Source: Hemicentrotus pulcherrimus
Taxonomy: Eukaryota > Echinodermata > Echinoidea > Camarodonta > Strongylocentrotidae
Assembly (NCBI GenBank): GCA_003118195.1
Contig: BEXV01000155.1
Span: 192,025 to 256,024, forward strand
Direction of reading: 5' to 3'
DNA: 64,000 nucleotides
The position numbers and the translations under genes were made by a program. Within the stretch, counting starts at the first letter, position 1. Each line of letters begins with the position of its first letter. Below the pieces are notes generated by a model. It was not told the DNA's origin. It saw only the letters and a list, made by a program, of their open reading frames with translations, and did no database searches. Below, in pieces: positions 40,901-55,900 of the stretch.

Positions 40901-43900
40901 AAAATCAAAATCATAACATTTTATATACCGGTAGATTGTTTTTCTAATTGTGATTTTTGACATACATGTACTTCAATTGGAGCATCAAAGGTACTAAATC
41001 TTTTCAAAATGAAATATCCAAATAAATTTAACTAATACATGTAGATAGAAGGTGATAAATTAAGATGGAAAAGTTATCAAATGTAAGGTTTACAAGTTTC
41101 AACTTCATAATCAAACAATGTTTCTCTCAACCCTCATAGTTTTGTGAACTGACTGATTGACTCATTATTGGATTGGTTCATTTGGCCATGATTTCATTCA
41201 TTGATCGATTGATTGACCGACTGATTGCCTGACTGACTGATCAATTGATTGGTTGCCTGATTGATCAAATGAATGCTTGATTGACTAACGGATTGACTAA
41301 TTGATTAATTGATCAATTGGTTAACTGACTGATTGATTGACTGATTGAATGAATGAGTGACCAAATGATTGATTGACTAACCTCTGCCTGTGTTATGAAC
41401 CTCTCCCCGGCCTCGTTCACATTCAGTATCCTTGGTTCGTGCATTGCGACCTCCTGGTTGAACTCCCGAGCAGCAATGAACTGCTGTTGAAGGTTTAGCT
41501 GGTCCCGAGCCACGTGACTAAACTCCATGAGAGTGACCTCGGCGGCGCTGATCCAGTTACTCTCACTGGTCATCTGGTCGTTGAACTGGTGAAGGGTGTC
41601 GCCAGATTGGTCAAGCTTTTCTAATCTGTCAACAAATGGAAAACAAAGGGCATTTATTTAATGGTTATGGCTTTTAAATCTCTGACATGTGGTTTTATAT
41701 TTTACTTCCACTGCTTTCCCATCTTTTAAACTACATATCTTTTCATTTTCTCTCTCTCTCTCTTTCTCTATTCATCCCTCAAATCTTTTCCTCCATCCAC
41801 CTCTTCATGCATCCATCCATACATTGATCATTCATCTACCTATCTATCTTTCACTCTATTCATCCATTTGTACATCCATCCATCAATTTATTAATCATTC
41901 ATCCATACACCTACATGTATGTATCTATCTATCTATCAATTCCACCCATCCACCCATATAATCTATCCCTCCCTCCATCTATCCTTCCTCCCTTCCTTCC
42001 ATCCATCCCTCAATCCTACCTTTGGTGTGACTGGGAGCAGACCTCCTCCCATCTGTTATTGACCGACTGGACCTTCTGATGGAGCTGGTCAGCTTCCATT
42101 CTGGCAGCGCCCTCCATGGTCTCTCGGACATGCTTCAGGTCAGAGTTCAACTGATCGACCACAGGTTGGAATGGAGGCAGTGTACGTTGTAATTCCTGCA
42201 ATTGGTCAGAGATGGCCTGATGTCTGTCCAGGTCACATGACATGGGGTCATGACCTCTGAGGATGTTCTCACAGCTGGTGAGGAACTCTTCAACCCGGGT
42301 CAAGTTTGGAAGAAGGTCAGCCATGAGGGACATTCTGAGGGGGTAACCAAGACAACAAAAATATTACTTTTTTCAGTTGATGATAAAGGATAAAATCTAG
42401 ATTATAGAGGTGTGTAAATCATGTGTCCAATAAAAAGGTTCTCATGTGAATGTAAACCTTGGAAAAAGTATAATGAAATATTTGCTCAGAGAAAAGAGAA
42501 ACCAATAAATTTGTAAAACAGAACAAATTAAAAGGTTGCTTGCAGGGTAAACCTCAAAGCTGCCAGTCCATGTTCAGTTGATTACAATTTTAAAAACTTC
42601 ATGACTATATCATTCTTTACAGGACTTTTCTCAAACTTTCACTAAGCATTCTCTCTCATTTTTAAGCTATCATTTAAGTGATATTCATGCCAGAATGGAT
42701 TCCCCCTTGAACTTTGACCTACGAAACATCTTTTTCCTACCTTTGTGTTGATGTATATGAATGTGAGATGGTCTTTTCCCAGGCTTCTTCTAGTTTCTCC
42801 TTCTTTTTCCTCACATCTTTGAGTTCCTTTGGTTTCTTGCCAGCCAGGAGCTGATCACAAGCTAGGATGAGACTGTCATACTTTGGTTGGTCGCTGGTCA
42901 GTACCGCATGGGATTTCTAGAGGTAGATAAAGGTAAAGGAGATTATTCATAATGTTAAAGATTTTATTACGAAAGCCACTTTGAGTTTAATAAAGTGCAA
43001 TGCTCTGTAAAACAGTCCTAACCAATTGCCTAAGTGAGGCATGGGCTATGAGAGGATTCAGCAGTCAAACCAGTTAAGACTGTTCCCTCTTCGATTTTGT
43101 TTCTTTCACCTCTTTATTTCTTCTTATCTATTTTCTACCATTTTTCTCCTTATCATGTGTACACTTCCTTGATGGTCTTCAAAATCTTCTTTTTTTTCTT
43201 AAATATGTCACCTTCCTGTATCCCTCCTCTTCTTTTTTTTCTCAGTTCTTTTTTTTCTCATCTTCTTGCATCCCAATTTCTATTATCATCTTGAAAATTG
43301 AGCAAACCGGTAGGTTTACATCTCCAGGGAAATTACCCCACCCCTCAGCAACAACAAACCCCAAAAATACCTAAATCACACAAACACATGTACATTTAGT
43401 AGTATTGAACAAGCAAGTATCCAGACAACAGTCAACATTCCACAACCAAAATTTGGAATTGCCTCAAGGCAAAATTTTGAAATACAGTGCAGCTGGTAAT
43501 TTTTCTAAACTTAAGTTCTTATTAAAAGAGGGAAATAGATGGATCATTACAGTAGTTTTAAGGCAAATAATAGGAATCATTCCTCAAGAACAGGGATGGT
43601 TGGCAGTTACTTCACAGCAGAAGATTAATTACAACATACCTTATGTTCTTGGAATGTAGTATCTGCTTGGGGAGCAGTTCTTGGGAGTGGGCCTTGGTCT
43701 CTGGAGCTCATGGCGGAATCTTCTTTCTCTAGTTTAGCCATCATGGCATCAATGTCACCGAGCAATCTGCCAGATTCTACATCAGTTGTAGCACCTGAAT
43801 ATCATTCAATCATTGATAAATGAAATAAAGTGTAAGTAAAAGGCTCTATGATGATTCTAAAAAATATGAATCAGTGGGAAATACATCCAAAATTTGTTGT

Positions 43901-46900
43901 GGAAAAGATTATTAATTATTAATAATTATTACAGGCATAAATTACAAGAAAAAATTGAGATAAATACATGTTTAACGATTACATGTTATACAATTTCCCT
44001 CATAAGCTATCAAAAATATATGATTTATATGAAATTTTTTTAAAGAAGGAGGGTGCAAATGTACAGGTCTTGGGGATCTTATCACATTTGAACAGACTTC
44101 TGGAAATCTTTACCTTGCTGAGTCCGTGCTGACATCTCATCAATGAGCTGGTTACAGCTCTCAACCTCTCTGATAAGATCCTGATTCAAGAAGTCCTCCC
44201 TGACCTCCTGTCGACCTATGACCTCTGGTTCACGACCCCTGACCCCTGCATCAACCTCGACATGGGGATGTTGACTGATGACCTCTGGTCGAACCGACAT
44301 GACTTCTCTCTGAGGGGTGGCTGAGGCGACTTCTTCCAGCTGTTGCTTACTTTGGTTGAGTTTCTGAATAGTAGCTTGACGTTGAGTGGGCTCCATCCCT
44401 TCAAACTAATGGTTACAAAGAAAAAGAAAAAGTTAGCTTTGGATGTAGTTCATTTATAATAAATGTTGACAAATTTGCAGTAATTGACCTGCAGGTAAGT
44501 TAGTGGAACTCATTCCCTCAAGTTCATTTCGGTGTTAATCTTTCAAGCTGATTTAAATTAATAGCATGACTTACATTGAGACATCTCTGTTTAAGTCTAG
44601 TAATTTCTGGTTGGGCCAGATTTTAGTTGAAATTGGTTCAGCAGAATTTAAATGCCTTGACATGAGTGGAGTTTGGTTGAATTCAACTGAATTACTCAGT
44701 TAAGCTCAGTTTGGGGTTCAATTAATTTCATTCAGGTTCATTGTTCAGTATTCCAGTATTCAGAATTCAAGAGTTCAGTGTTCAGTGCTCAGTTTTTAAT
44801 AATCAGTATACAATGTTTACAGTATTCCGTCCCATCCAGTTTTCAACCTACCTGTTCTAATGTCCACTGCCTGATTGTCTCTACCCCTTGTGATATCTGC
44901 TGTTGGCTCATCCATGTTCTCAGCTTAGTTTGCTTGGAGCGACACAACGCTAGTAACCTATTCAGCTGATCCTCCAATCTGAAATAAAACAGGTTTCATG
45001 GACTCATTAATGACTACAATGACATTATGTACAAGAAGCTGTGGTTAAAATTGTGGTACACTCTCTAACTGATCAATACAAATCTTGAAACGGCAATGAT
45101 TTTTTTTTTTTTTTTAAACAATTCATTAATCTTTCCAGTGAGCATATAACGTGACAATTGGTGTTGCTCAAATGGCATAAAATGTTACATGTTTTGGAAT
45201 GCATCAAAAAAGATTATAAATTAACAAAATTGACATGGGGCAATACTGTGCAATAATTGTTTGAGAAAAATATTTTACATTTGACCCAAGACCTGAAATG
45301 AAAGTACTTGAATTTGTACAGGTTAAGGTGATGCACGCTGAATAGCATACCTTTTGGATCAACACAGAAAGTTGAAATGAAAGTTCAAGAAAGCATCTTT
45401 TCTCATAAAAGAAAACAACAATATCCCTCAGTTAAGGTGAGGTTGCTTACTTGTTTGTTAGATCTACAGCTTCATTGTTCGGTGGGGGAATGAGGAAGCA
45501 AACTCCTGGAGCAAAGCCTTCAAGACCGAGGCTGTTCACAACTCTCCATTTCATACGGTGGGAATTATCAGTCAGGGTACACCTCTCTCCCTTCTGAATG
45601 TGAATCTGAAAGCAGGGGGAAAGAAAAAAAAGTTTAGACAAATCTTAATTTTTCACAAATGTGCCCTTTTGGATAGAGTGTAACTGAATATTTTGAACAT
45701 GTATTTCCATTGCATTGGAACCTAAAGCCCTGTCTGTTCAAGTTTAAAATCCTACCATGACTTCTATCAAAACTAACTGCTGAAAATATAGCACTCTTTA
45801 GTGTGATTTTGACAAGAATATTTCTTTAAAAAAAATATTATTGAATCTGAAATATGCCCATTTAAACATCTCAGATTTCATATGAGAAACAAAGATTTAA
45901 ACGACTTCTATCAATGCCCTAATAAAAAAGAAAACAGTATGTATGAATCTCTTATCTCAAGACATACACTGTACACAAGAATATTGTAGGTACTGGTAAC
46001 ATCTCTTTTACATCTAAGTGTACATGTATATACACACTCCATGAGACTGAACAATGTGGTAATGGTGTAATGCTGGGATACAATGTATCATGCCTCTACA
46101 GCCAACTGACCAACAACGTCAATTACAGTATAGCCCTCAAGGCAGCGTGACATCCAGATTTCATATTTCATACAAAAAAATCTGTTGAAATACAAAATTA
46201 CAGGTAAATGAATGATTGTCATGCAAGTTTTTGATGATGTTACTTACGTCGATGCCTGCATAATCACACACTGCAGTCACCGGTATGCTGGAATGTATCT
46301 TCTGCCTTCTCTTCTTGAGCGGAACTATCCTCCCGCCCCGACCTACCAGGTCTCTAACAATCACCCTGTACTCAGACAGGCGGGTCTCAAGCTCCTACAA
46401 AAGAAAGTTAAAATGAATACAGAATACCGGTAGTAAGTTCTTGCAACGTTACCCTATTAGTGACATTGAAAAAGTAATGGTTTATATGTATCAAAGCCTA
46501 TCTGCACTATTTTGGCCAGGAGGGATTAGAAATCCCTGCATGGTCACCGACAGGTGGTTATCTCATTGAATCAGCTCTCAATAAACATAAGAAAAGGGAA
46601 CCAACAGTCACCAATTAGGCAATGTTTGCTATATACATGTAGAAGGCGCAAGTAACTGCAAATAGTGCAGTGGGGCTTTAAAGCAAAGGTCATAATATTT
46701 TTATTTTTTTTTATACATATATGTAAACTGTAACAGAAATGGAATATGGGAAATCTGATCAAATTCACGACATGTTTTTGGAGGAGCAAGGTGAGTGTAC
46801 TGGATTACAGTTGCTCTTCTTGAAGATCTAAATAATAATAGCAACAGCTATTATGATATTTTGAATTAACATGTACAGAGTGAACAATTTTCCTTTTGGC

Positions 46901-49900
46901 ACGTATACATGTAGTATACAAGAAAATACAAATCAACAGGATAATCTCAGCTTACAATTGTTAAAAATGAACAGATGAACAAAATAATTATAAACGAAAC
47001 GAAATGATCATCAAGATATTGATTTTCCTTCTTAGCTTTTGGAAAGGAAGAACAAGAAACTTGTCCACAATTTATGATCAAATATCTTTTCCTTACCTTT
47101 AACTCTTGTAACAACTTATCAGCCTCTTCCAATTTGACATCTTGGCGATCGTATCTGACGTTGAGAAGCTCAGCCTGTCTGCCCATCCAATGATCACACT
47201 CTCGAGTGTCTCGGAAGAACTACAAGGCAAGAACAAGATTGTTAATCCACAAACCACAACTGAAGTCAGCAAAGATGTTGAAATAATAACAGAATTTAAG
47301 AAGTCAAATAAAGTACATGCATTTGCCATGACTTGAATAAAGTAAAAAGCACATTGGCATGGCAGAACTGTATATATGTACATGTACACATTTTTCTTTT
47401 CTTTTCTTTTGACTTTGAAAACTAAACCAAACACAAAGCATGCTAATAACTATAGCACCATATTTAAGCACAGGAAAACATCACATGTATCAAGCACCTG
47501 TCCATGTCTGTCTGCCAATTAATTCCTTACAAGAATGATACGATTCATAGAAACATTTATGTGCCTACTGGTCTTATTTTCAGTCACTTATATTGTAAGC
47601 CGTATATGTACATTCTAAGACAATTTCTCTGTATAACCAACTAGCCGAAAACCCTACTCTTGCTTACTAAAAGGCAATTACAAATTAATTCATTATTTCC
47701 GGTAAACTTTCCTCCAAAAATAGAAAATTAAGTTCTAATTTTGAAAACTATGAAAATGATGATGTTTCAATATTGTTAGATTAATAGCATTTGTACCTGT
47801 ACTTTAACAAATATAATAATAAACTTGATTGATTGTTATCAGATTTCTATTATTGATAATGGATTATTGATTACGTTAATGGAAATAAATTGATGTGTAT
47901 GTTAATATGTATATCTGTTTAATATCAACTACTTCATGTTTGCAATTATCTGTAACCTAGAGCATCCAGAGGAAACTAAATTAATTCCAAAATAATTGGA
48001 ATTATTTTTTCAAAGCTAAAATTTGATCACAGCACTACTTGTCTACATTCACAAACTTTAGTCAGATAATATTTGAATATATGATATGAGTTATTAATCC
48101 ATCTATTTGTACATGCATTTGTAAAAACAAACATACATGTACATGCATGCATGCATATGTTTAAAAATAATGTATTAGAAATCAAAACAGTAAATTAATC
48201 ATAAGTTAGTGCCTTCAAACTACACCAGTGCAACACATTTGACAAAATCTTTTAAAACTTTTTTCTTAACAATCCTGTCTTTTATATAAATTCATCGTTT
48301 CTTTCAAATTTGATGTCTCAGTGTAATCAATTCTTCATTTTCATGGAACTCCATATTCATATACTATTTCCATATTCCTTTGAAAATCTATGTACGGTAG
48401 CTTAAAACATACATTATAAAAAAATGTCATATGATTTAATTATCCAAATGACCAATGAGAATGGGGCTATTTCTTCAAAGTGTTATAAAAGTATGATGAA
48501 TATATATATAAATGACTAGATTGCATGAAAAGATAATAAAATGATATAAATGTAGCAAAGGGATTAAAGAGTGAAGGAGTATATTCAAAAACAAATATAA
48601 GAGCTGATAAAGTCTAGCTCCAACAGTATGAGAAAAATTAAAGTATATGGTAGGACATCTTCTAAAAGTTGAAATTACATGTCTATGTAATCTACAGAAG
48701 TACACTGTGCATGTCACTACATTACTGGACCAATAACAGAATGAATATACAATTCCTTCGTATAAGTGGCCAAAATTGTGGAGTGACTGAGGTGAATGTG
48801 CAAATGCAAAAGACCATTTTGGTAATGTTATAAGATTTAATGCACAAGTTTTTGTGAAGTGCCTCGTTACAGATTATTTCATTCACCCATTACCAATAAT
48901 TGTATTTCAATAGTCAGAATGCAAGTTGCATACATTAAGTGTTGTTAGGCAGGGCAATCCATAATGTTGATTGGACCTAGCAACAATTAATGTATATAAT
49001 CCGCACTCACTGTCCTTCGATTCAGATACAATTATTCCTGACAGGTGGATGAATTCATTTCTAACAAGGCACTTAACAAAAGCTCATGCATTCAATTTGA
49101 GAACATTACAGAAATGGTCCATACAATTTTTGTATCCATTCTAGTGATTGGCAGATCATTTCATTTCAACTTTTTTTCATTTCTTTGATTTTTCACACAC
49201 TGTTAGAGTTTAACTTTAAGTCATATGGTTACATAAACATTAAAGGCCTGGTAAGACCTCACCGATAACGATAATGATAACGACACACATAACAATAAAT
49301 TGTTCCCTCTCTCCTGTTGTTCATGCGGAAAATGAATTGGAAATCGTTGTAGGTCAGACCATAACAATTTATGCTAATGAGCCTCCCTCAACAATGTAAT
49401 GTATCACCTTGTTGTTTGTTGAGATCGCTCAGCGAGCATTTTCTTGAGGACAAGCCTAAACAATAACATCCATTATCCATAGGGTTTGATTGACAGAACC
49501 AACGATTTTATTGTTGCAAATCTGTGGGGCCTGACCACTTACATCATTATTGTTATCGGTACATTTATATGTGCACTCAGTTATCGTTACCGTTTAATAT
49601 AGGTGAGGCCTGACAAAGCCACAAGTACACTACCACTCTAACTTACCAATCAAAATAAACAACTAAAACCATGCAGGGATGAGGATCACCGTGGCAACTA
49701 ACACATGCAGACGGGAACGTGTGAAATGGGATGTTGCAAGATGGAGGATGGACGTAGGAAATATTCACCAGCCACGGGAGTAAAAACCCTTCGGTCAGCA
49801 TTTTACCCAAAATTGCAATGTATGCAATTTATATGTAAAAACTTTTGATGTATTTGCCCAAGGTACTCTTCTCCCCCTATATTTTCAACCCAAATGCAAT

Positions 49901-52900
49901 GTAAATGGAGGTATGTCATATGAGGTTTTTTTTTTTCTCCATATATAAAGTGCTGAATGTAAATGCAGTGATTTTGTATATTTTAATATGATGCCCATTT
50001 GGATGATTTGTTTGTTTTTTCCTCTTTTTCCATCCATCACATAATCAACAAAGCTCCATACCCCAAGACAGTTCATATCAAACGAAATCAAACCAAATCC
50101 ATCAAAAGAAACCAACCAAAACACATACCATTACATGCAGCATGCAAAACAAAATACACATCTGCAAATGCAACAAAGCTCAAAACACATGCAAACACAC
50201 TTAGATGAAAGTCTTGAGAACATTTCTGTTTTTTTTTGTTACGTTGTTGTTCGATTCATGGTTTTGTAAAAAAATATTACATGGTATTGAGTATGATGAT
50301 GACATGATAATGTATACCAGACTAACTGCAATCGACCGAGATGAAGAAGGGCATAAGTCCACAAATAAAAGTTATTGAAAGACCTATTGCCCTTTTGAAT
50401 CTCCATCGTAAAATGTTTAAATGATGATGAGCTGACATGATTATCAATTTTGAACGATGCTGCAAACAATGTCATGAGCATGTGATACGATTTCAATAAT
50501 GCTGATTGTTTACATCAAATTTGCGGTGATCATGTGTAAATGTTCAAATGTTATAATACATGCACTTGTAAGGGGACAAGTGCAGGTACATGCAAACAAA
50601 AGGCCATGCATTAAAAAAAACAATATAAAAACAATCAATGCAAAATTAATACATGGAACAATTGCAATGAAATAAGACAAAATATGATTTAAAAATCTGA
50701 TAAAACATGGGGAAAGAGCACTTCAATTATTAGAACAAAATAAAAATCTGTCACATCAAAGACAACAAGTTAGAAAAGAAAAATCAATCAAAGAAATATT
50801 CAAGTTGTTGAACTTATGCAGTGCATGGATTGGGTAGGAAACATACATGTATTGTACAACATAAAAGTATTTTGGTAGCAGCTAAAGTGTGGTATTTGAT
50901 GCAAAAGGAAGTTTGTGTCTGAAAATATATAGGAAGAAAAATAGCATGAACAGCTGAGAAAATAATACAAAATGAGAGTATTTCTTAACATTTTATAGAC
51001 ACACAGCACATATTACACCACAAAGAGAATTCATAAAGATTGGTCGAACAGATCTCGTGAGAGGAGCACTTTTATGACAGGTAACCATGGCAACAATTTA
51101 CAAAGAAGAAGCACAAAGTGCGACAATTATGAGGAGTAATAAAGGGTGCGAGAAGAAATAAACAAACAGACAACTCATAAATTGAAATGATTGAACAGAA
51201 AGTATGAGCAGTGGGAGCAAGGAGGGTAATACATGTTTGAAGGGGTAGGTGGAAGTGGTAGAAGGGGGGTAAAGTGGGGGAGGGAGGGGCTCACCTGGTG
51301 GTACTCGGCGGCATATTTCAGATGGGTTTCTAGGGAGACAAGAAGCTGCTGGAGCCAGTTCCATTGGCCCTGCATCGTAGATAGGTAAGCCTGCACACAT
51401 GAAAGAAGAAAAATGATTAGCAATTTATATTTTTTGACACAAGAACTTTGTTTTTAAAGTTGGAAAAAGTAAAATTGGTGTAAAATTTAAATATCTAGAA
51501 ATTAAATCAGGGAACCAATAACTAAAAGAAAGAAAAATGTAGATTCCAGAGATAAAATAAATCATAAAAGCTGAGCTATCACTTTAAAGAGGAATAAAGA
51601 CACTTTCTAATGATACCAAACATAGCAATGATTATGCCATGACAAGAGAGAAATAATCAATCATATTTGAGTATTTGAACTTTGTGTAGGAGGGGTTTAT
51701 ATCCCAAAGCTAAGAGTTGTTTGTAATGACTTACACTGATTGTCTCTGTAGCGGGATGTCTATCCATGACCATCTTCTCTCCTCTCTGCTGGACACTGGT
51801 AAACTGACGCTTACGCATCTCAACTTCTTTGATCAAGCTCTGTCAAATATCAACATCAATAGAAAACCATAGATTAACACAATTATATGTAGAAAGCGGC
51901 TTTACAATAAATAACTACGCTATTCAAAGTTGCAATACTTGAGGAACTGTAATGAGTCCCATGTACTTCAAGGAATAGAGTTTGGAATTTGTTGCTGGAT
52001 GCTATCAAACCAATGCTAGCACATCTCACTTTCATCGAGCGACCTCTGGAAGCATGGAAGATTGCAATTGAACATTGACTACCGGTAATACAATTAAATG
52101 GAGACTTCAATACATTATAATGTGCATCATCTCAAGCTGTAATTGTAATTGTCAGCCATACATATATGAAATGGAAGGGATGGAATTAGTCAACTGATGC
52201 TTATGCATCTCTATATCTTTGACAAACAGTGACTTTTTAAGCATATTAAAATCATGTGTAGATTACTACATGAAAGATAGATGTTACCCTGCTCATTAGC
52301 AATGATATATCACAAATGCGTCTATAGATATGTTAGGATTTGAACCGTTGACCATAAAAAGAAAGATTACAATGGAAAAGATTCTGTATCAAATTGATCA
52401 TCTGATTTAAATTCCTTGCTTGATACCCTAACATTGTAACAAGTAGACAGATCTCAAGGTTGTGTCAGTTTACCTTGTAGTACTTTTCAAGTTCAGCAAT
52501 GTCCATGTTCTTGGCGCTCCAGTCCCTAGATTCTTCAATCTCTTCTTTTTCATCCAGCCACATTAGTTCCTTGGTAGCGGCTTGAACAAAGTCTAGCAGG
52601 GCTTCCATGTCACCAACACGGTTCACAGATTGGTCCTAGATAAACAAAAATCATATGAATTTTTGTATAATAATGGTAAATTTTAACGAATAGACACTTA
52701 CTAATTACAAGTACCATTAATGGACCAAAGTGCATTGCAAGGTCAAGGAGGACTCCCAATTATATCTCCACCGCCACTCAAAGAATTAGTCTAAATAAAA
52801 CTAAATCAGGGCAGATTTTAAACGTTTGTTGCACCAGGCAATTATTACAGATAGCAGCTACATTCAATTTGTCATACCATCAGTTGTCTGTAATCCTCAT

Positions 52901-55900
52901 CCAGTTTGTTCATTTGCTCTACGTAGCGTTGCAAATCCTCTCCAGTCAAATTTTTCTGTTCGAGGAAAAAAAGAGATGAAAAATAAACCTGTCAATATCT
53001 GAATCATTAATGATAAAAAGTAGAATGTATAAAAATCAACATCATAAAAATTCACCTGGCATTCTATTGGTAAACAGTTACAGAGTACGAAGAAAATGAA
53101 GGATAACCTAAAACCCTGCATATAATGTACATGTAGGGCTCACATGGAACTTGGCTTCCTACTTGGGTTCCATGTGCACACTAATCTATTGCGAGTGCGT
53201 ATCCTAATTGTTAATTAGCCTACTCAACAAGGCGTTTTATTGTTCACTGGAAATGCATGAACATTGTGATGTCCCTTTGTTAAAGAAATATTTGAAGCTA
53301 ATAGTTTAACTACAGTAAAGAAAACAAAGAATATGTAAACTGAATCTGAACAAAATGGTCTCAATGGTACTGTAAAAGATAACTACCCAGATAAATCATT
53401 GCATTAGTCACTTATTTTACCTGGACAGATCTGCAGCGTTCAATGTTGACCCCAAACTCTTTGACGACCTGAAGGTCAGCCTTGGCCTGGGCTAGGGACG
53501 TCTGGACAGAGTTCAAGTCTTGACCAGAATGGGCAGTACGGATAGACACCTGAAAGTATACAGAGACAGAAGTGATCGGTAATGTAAATTTGAAATAAAT
53601 TGTTTGATTAAGTGACTAGGTTCACTCTTTCAATATATTTCTATGGTTTAAAATATTAGAGATACACTTGGAAAGTGGAAAGAGAGGTTACATAAGCCAT
53701 CAGTGATGTAAATTTGGAACAATTGCCCTGCTTTCTTCACTATCAATACACGTTCAACTATTGGAGATATACAAAGAAATTTACGGAACCCCCCCCCCCC
53801 CNNNNNNNNNNNNNNNNNNNNNNNNNNNNNNNNNNNNNNNNNNNNNNNNNNNNNNNNNNNNNNNNNNNNNNNNGTCATCTTGAGGCCCATATATGTATGT
53901 TACCAAGTTAAATCAAACATTGATTGTAAATAACATTGCAAGTGTAATTTTCCTTTATATTTAGTCCAATCCAAGCTATAATAAAGCTATCAACATCACA
54001 CAATTATAAGGTACAGGTATACCAAAAGCTTTGAATTAGTTGGTAACATACAAGGTAGAGTTGCTGCCCAGCAAGCAGTAGATGACAGGTTCAAATCCGG
54101 TGACACAACATTTGATCCTGAGACAATTGCTCCAGGCTTTATTTCATCTAAGATGTAGGGTTAGGATTAGGGTTTCAATAGGGTTTTATGTTAGGTTTAG
54201 GGTTAGGTTTAGGGTAGGGTATAGTGTTGAATCCAGGGTTGAAGTTAGCCATTCGATTAGTGTATGAAATTTACAGCGGAGCAATTGTCGCCGGAGCAAA
54301 TGTCATGGAATCTCGAATCCTGCTTGTTTACTAGATATTTTCTGACTTATTTTGCAAGTATAAGATTGAGCGTGCAAACATAATCTACCAACCCAAAAAT
54401 TTCTTTACAACAAATGACAGAATAAGCTTAAATGTATTTCTAACAGGATCCTACATGCAAGAAAAAGGCTCTCCTATGTCATCAAAATTGATACACAAAA
54501 TTCAAGAAGAATTCCAGAGAGGAAACTTACTGATTTACTCTGCACCCAGCTGGAACATTCACTGAGGAAGCCGTAGATTTTGGGATCCACAATTCGGCGC
54601 TCGGTGTGCAGCTGCACGCGACGCTCCACGCGAATCTGTTCCCCTTTGACGGTGGTGCGGGTGGTCACGCTCTGGGTCTTGCCAGCGATCTGGTAGTTGC
54701 GCACCGCCATGAGTTTGTTCTGGAGATCATCAACCCTGTTGGATAGAATAGTAATCATGAGTGAGAGGTATGTGATTGGATTGCAAATTCTCTTGCACTT
54801 TCTACTTGTATAAGACATGGTACTATCATAATATCTTTGTCCTTATTTACATATTTGCAACAGTTTACACACATGTATATATCAACAAGGTACATGTATT
54901 TCTGTATCGTAAAATTTGTTGTAAATGTCTTGAAAGTTTACCTCATCTCCAGGATTGCTATTTAGAATTGATCAGAGGGCCTGAAAATCAACTAGAATGA
55001 GTGTGAAAATAACTTGAAAGGGCTTGAATTCAAGCTATTGCCTGAAAACTGGCATCCCTGGATCTCTCATTTCACTTCTTTACTTTTCCTTAATCCTAAT
55101 CTCTTCCCATCTCTCCTTCCACTCTCTATTCTCTCCCATCTATTTCTCTTCCTCATTTCTCTCCTCGTTTCATAGAAACTTTCGGAAAGTGATAATTTCC
55201 TCTTCCCCAGTACAAATTCTATCTATCTTTTTCTCTTTCAATCTATCCCTCTCTCTCCTTACAGCTCTCCACCTCCATTCCTCTCTTCTCTTTTTGTTCA
55301 CCCTCTACCGTCTTACCTCTTGGCTAGGGACGGAGCCATGGAATGTTGACCATCTCTCAATTCTTGGACCTCTTTGTCCAAGATACGAATGTTGTTCTCA
55401 CAGGTCTAAAAGTAAAAAAAGAAATCATTTAAACAGTAAAACATGTTCAATACATCTATTTATAGAACAGAATAATTCTATCCTGGCAAAGCTATAATTA
55501 ATTAAAAGAAAATATGTGTATGAGCTTTGAATCAACAGTCAAACCCGTCTTTCATGTAGTGACCATTTCTCTATAAAGACCACCTGTCTATAGTACATGT
55601 AGTTGCCTAGAATATGTTGCTCCCCTCAAAAAAGAAAAACATGTACTTTCGAATCCCAGAAAGGCCACATGTGGCCACTGTTCTGTTTCCATTGAATGAC
55701 TTTATTGGCCCTTTTCATCTTACACTAAAGCCGTACAAATTATAACTACAAGTACAATGTAAAAGTGCAAAGAACAATATTCATACCTTTGATGCACTCT
55801 CGATGTCGTCGATCAGAAGACGGACATCTCTAGCTGTCATCTTGTCTGCCTTTCCGTCGGATTCCTGGATGCGCGTTTCTATGGTTTCCAGATCGCTGGA

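Larger units (their letters stand above)
47220..51294. other. 4.1-kb intron in the plakin domain
   Basis: AT-rich. Holds the foldback element at 48835-49095 and the putative MITE at 49244-49622; I see nothing else in it. Confidence 0.6.

Noticed and set aside
41689..41961. Ser/His/Pro-rich plus-strand reading frame
   Set aside because: Derived from CATC/TCTA simple repeats in an intron.
49630..49680. Exon ending at the GTAAGT-like site near 49645
   Set aside because: All frames contain stops within a few codons, and the flanking plakin exons already join in phase.
53648..53911. Reading frames crossing the gap
   Set aside because: Made mostly of N and flanking poly-C; no evidence of coding.
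55024..55497. 157-codon plus-strand reading frame
   Set aside because: It is a Ser/Phe/Leu-rich translation of a pyrimidine-rich intron next to, and antisense to, plakin exon 5, with no recognisable motif.
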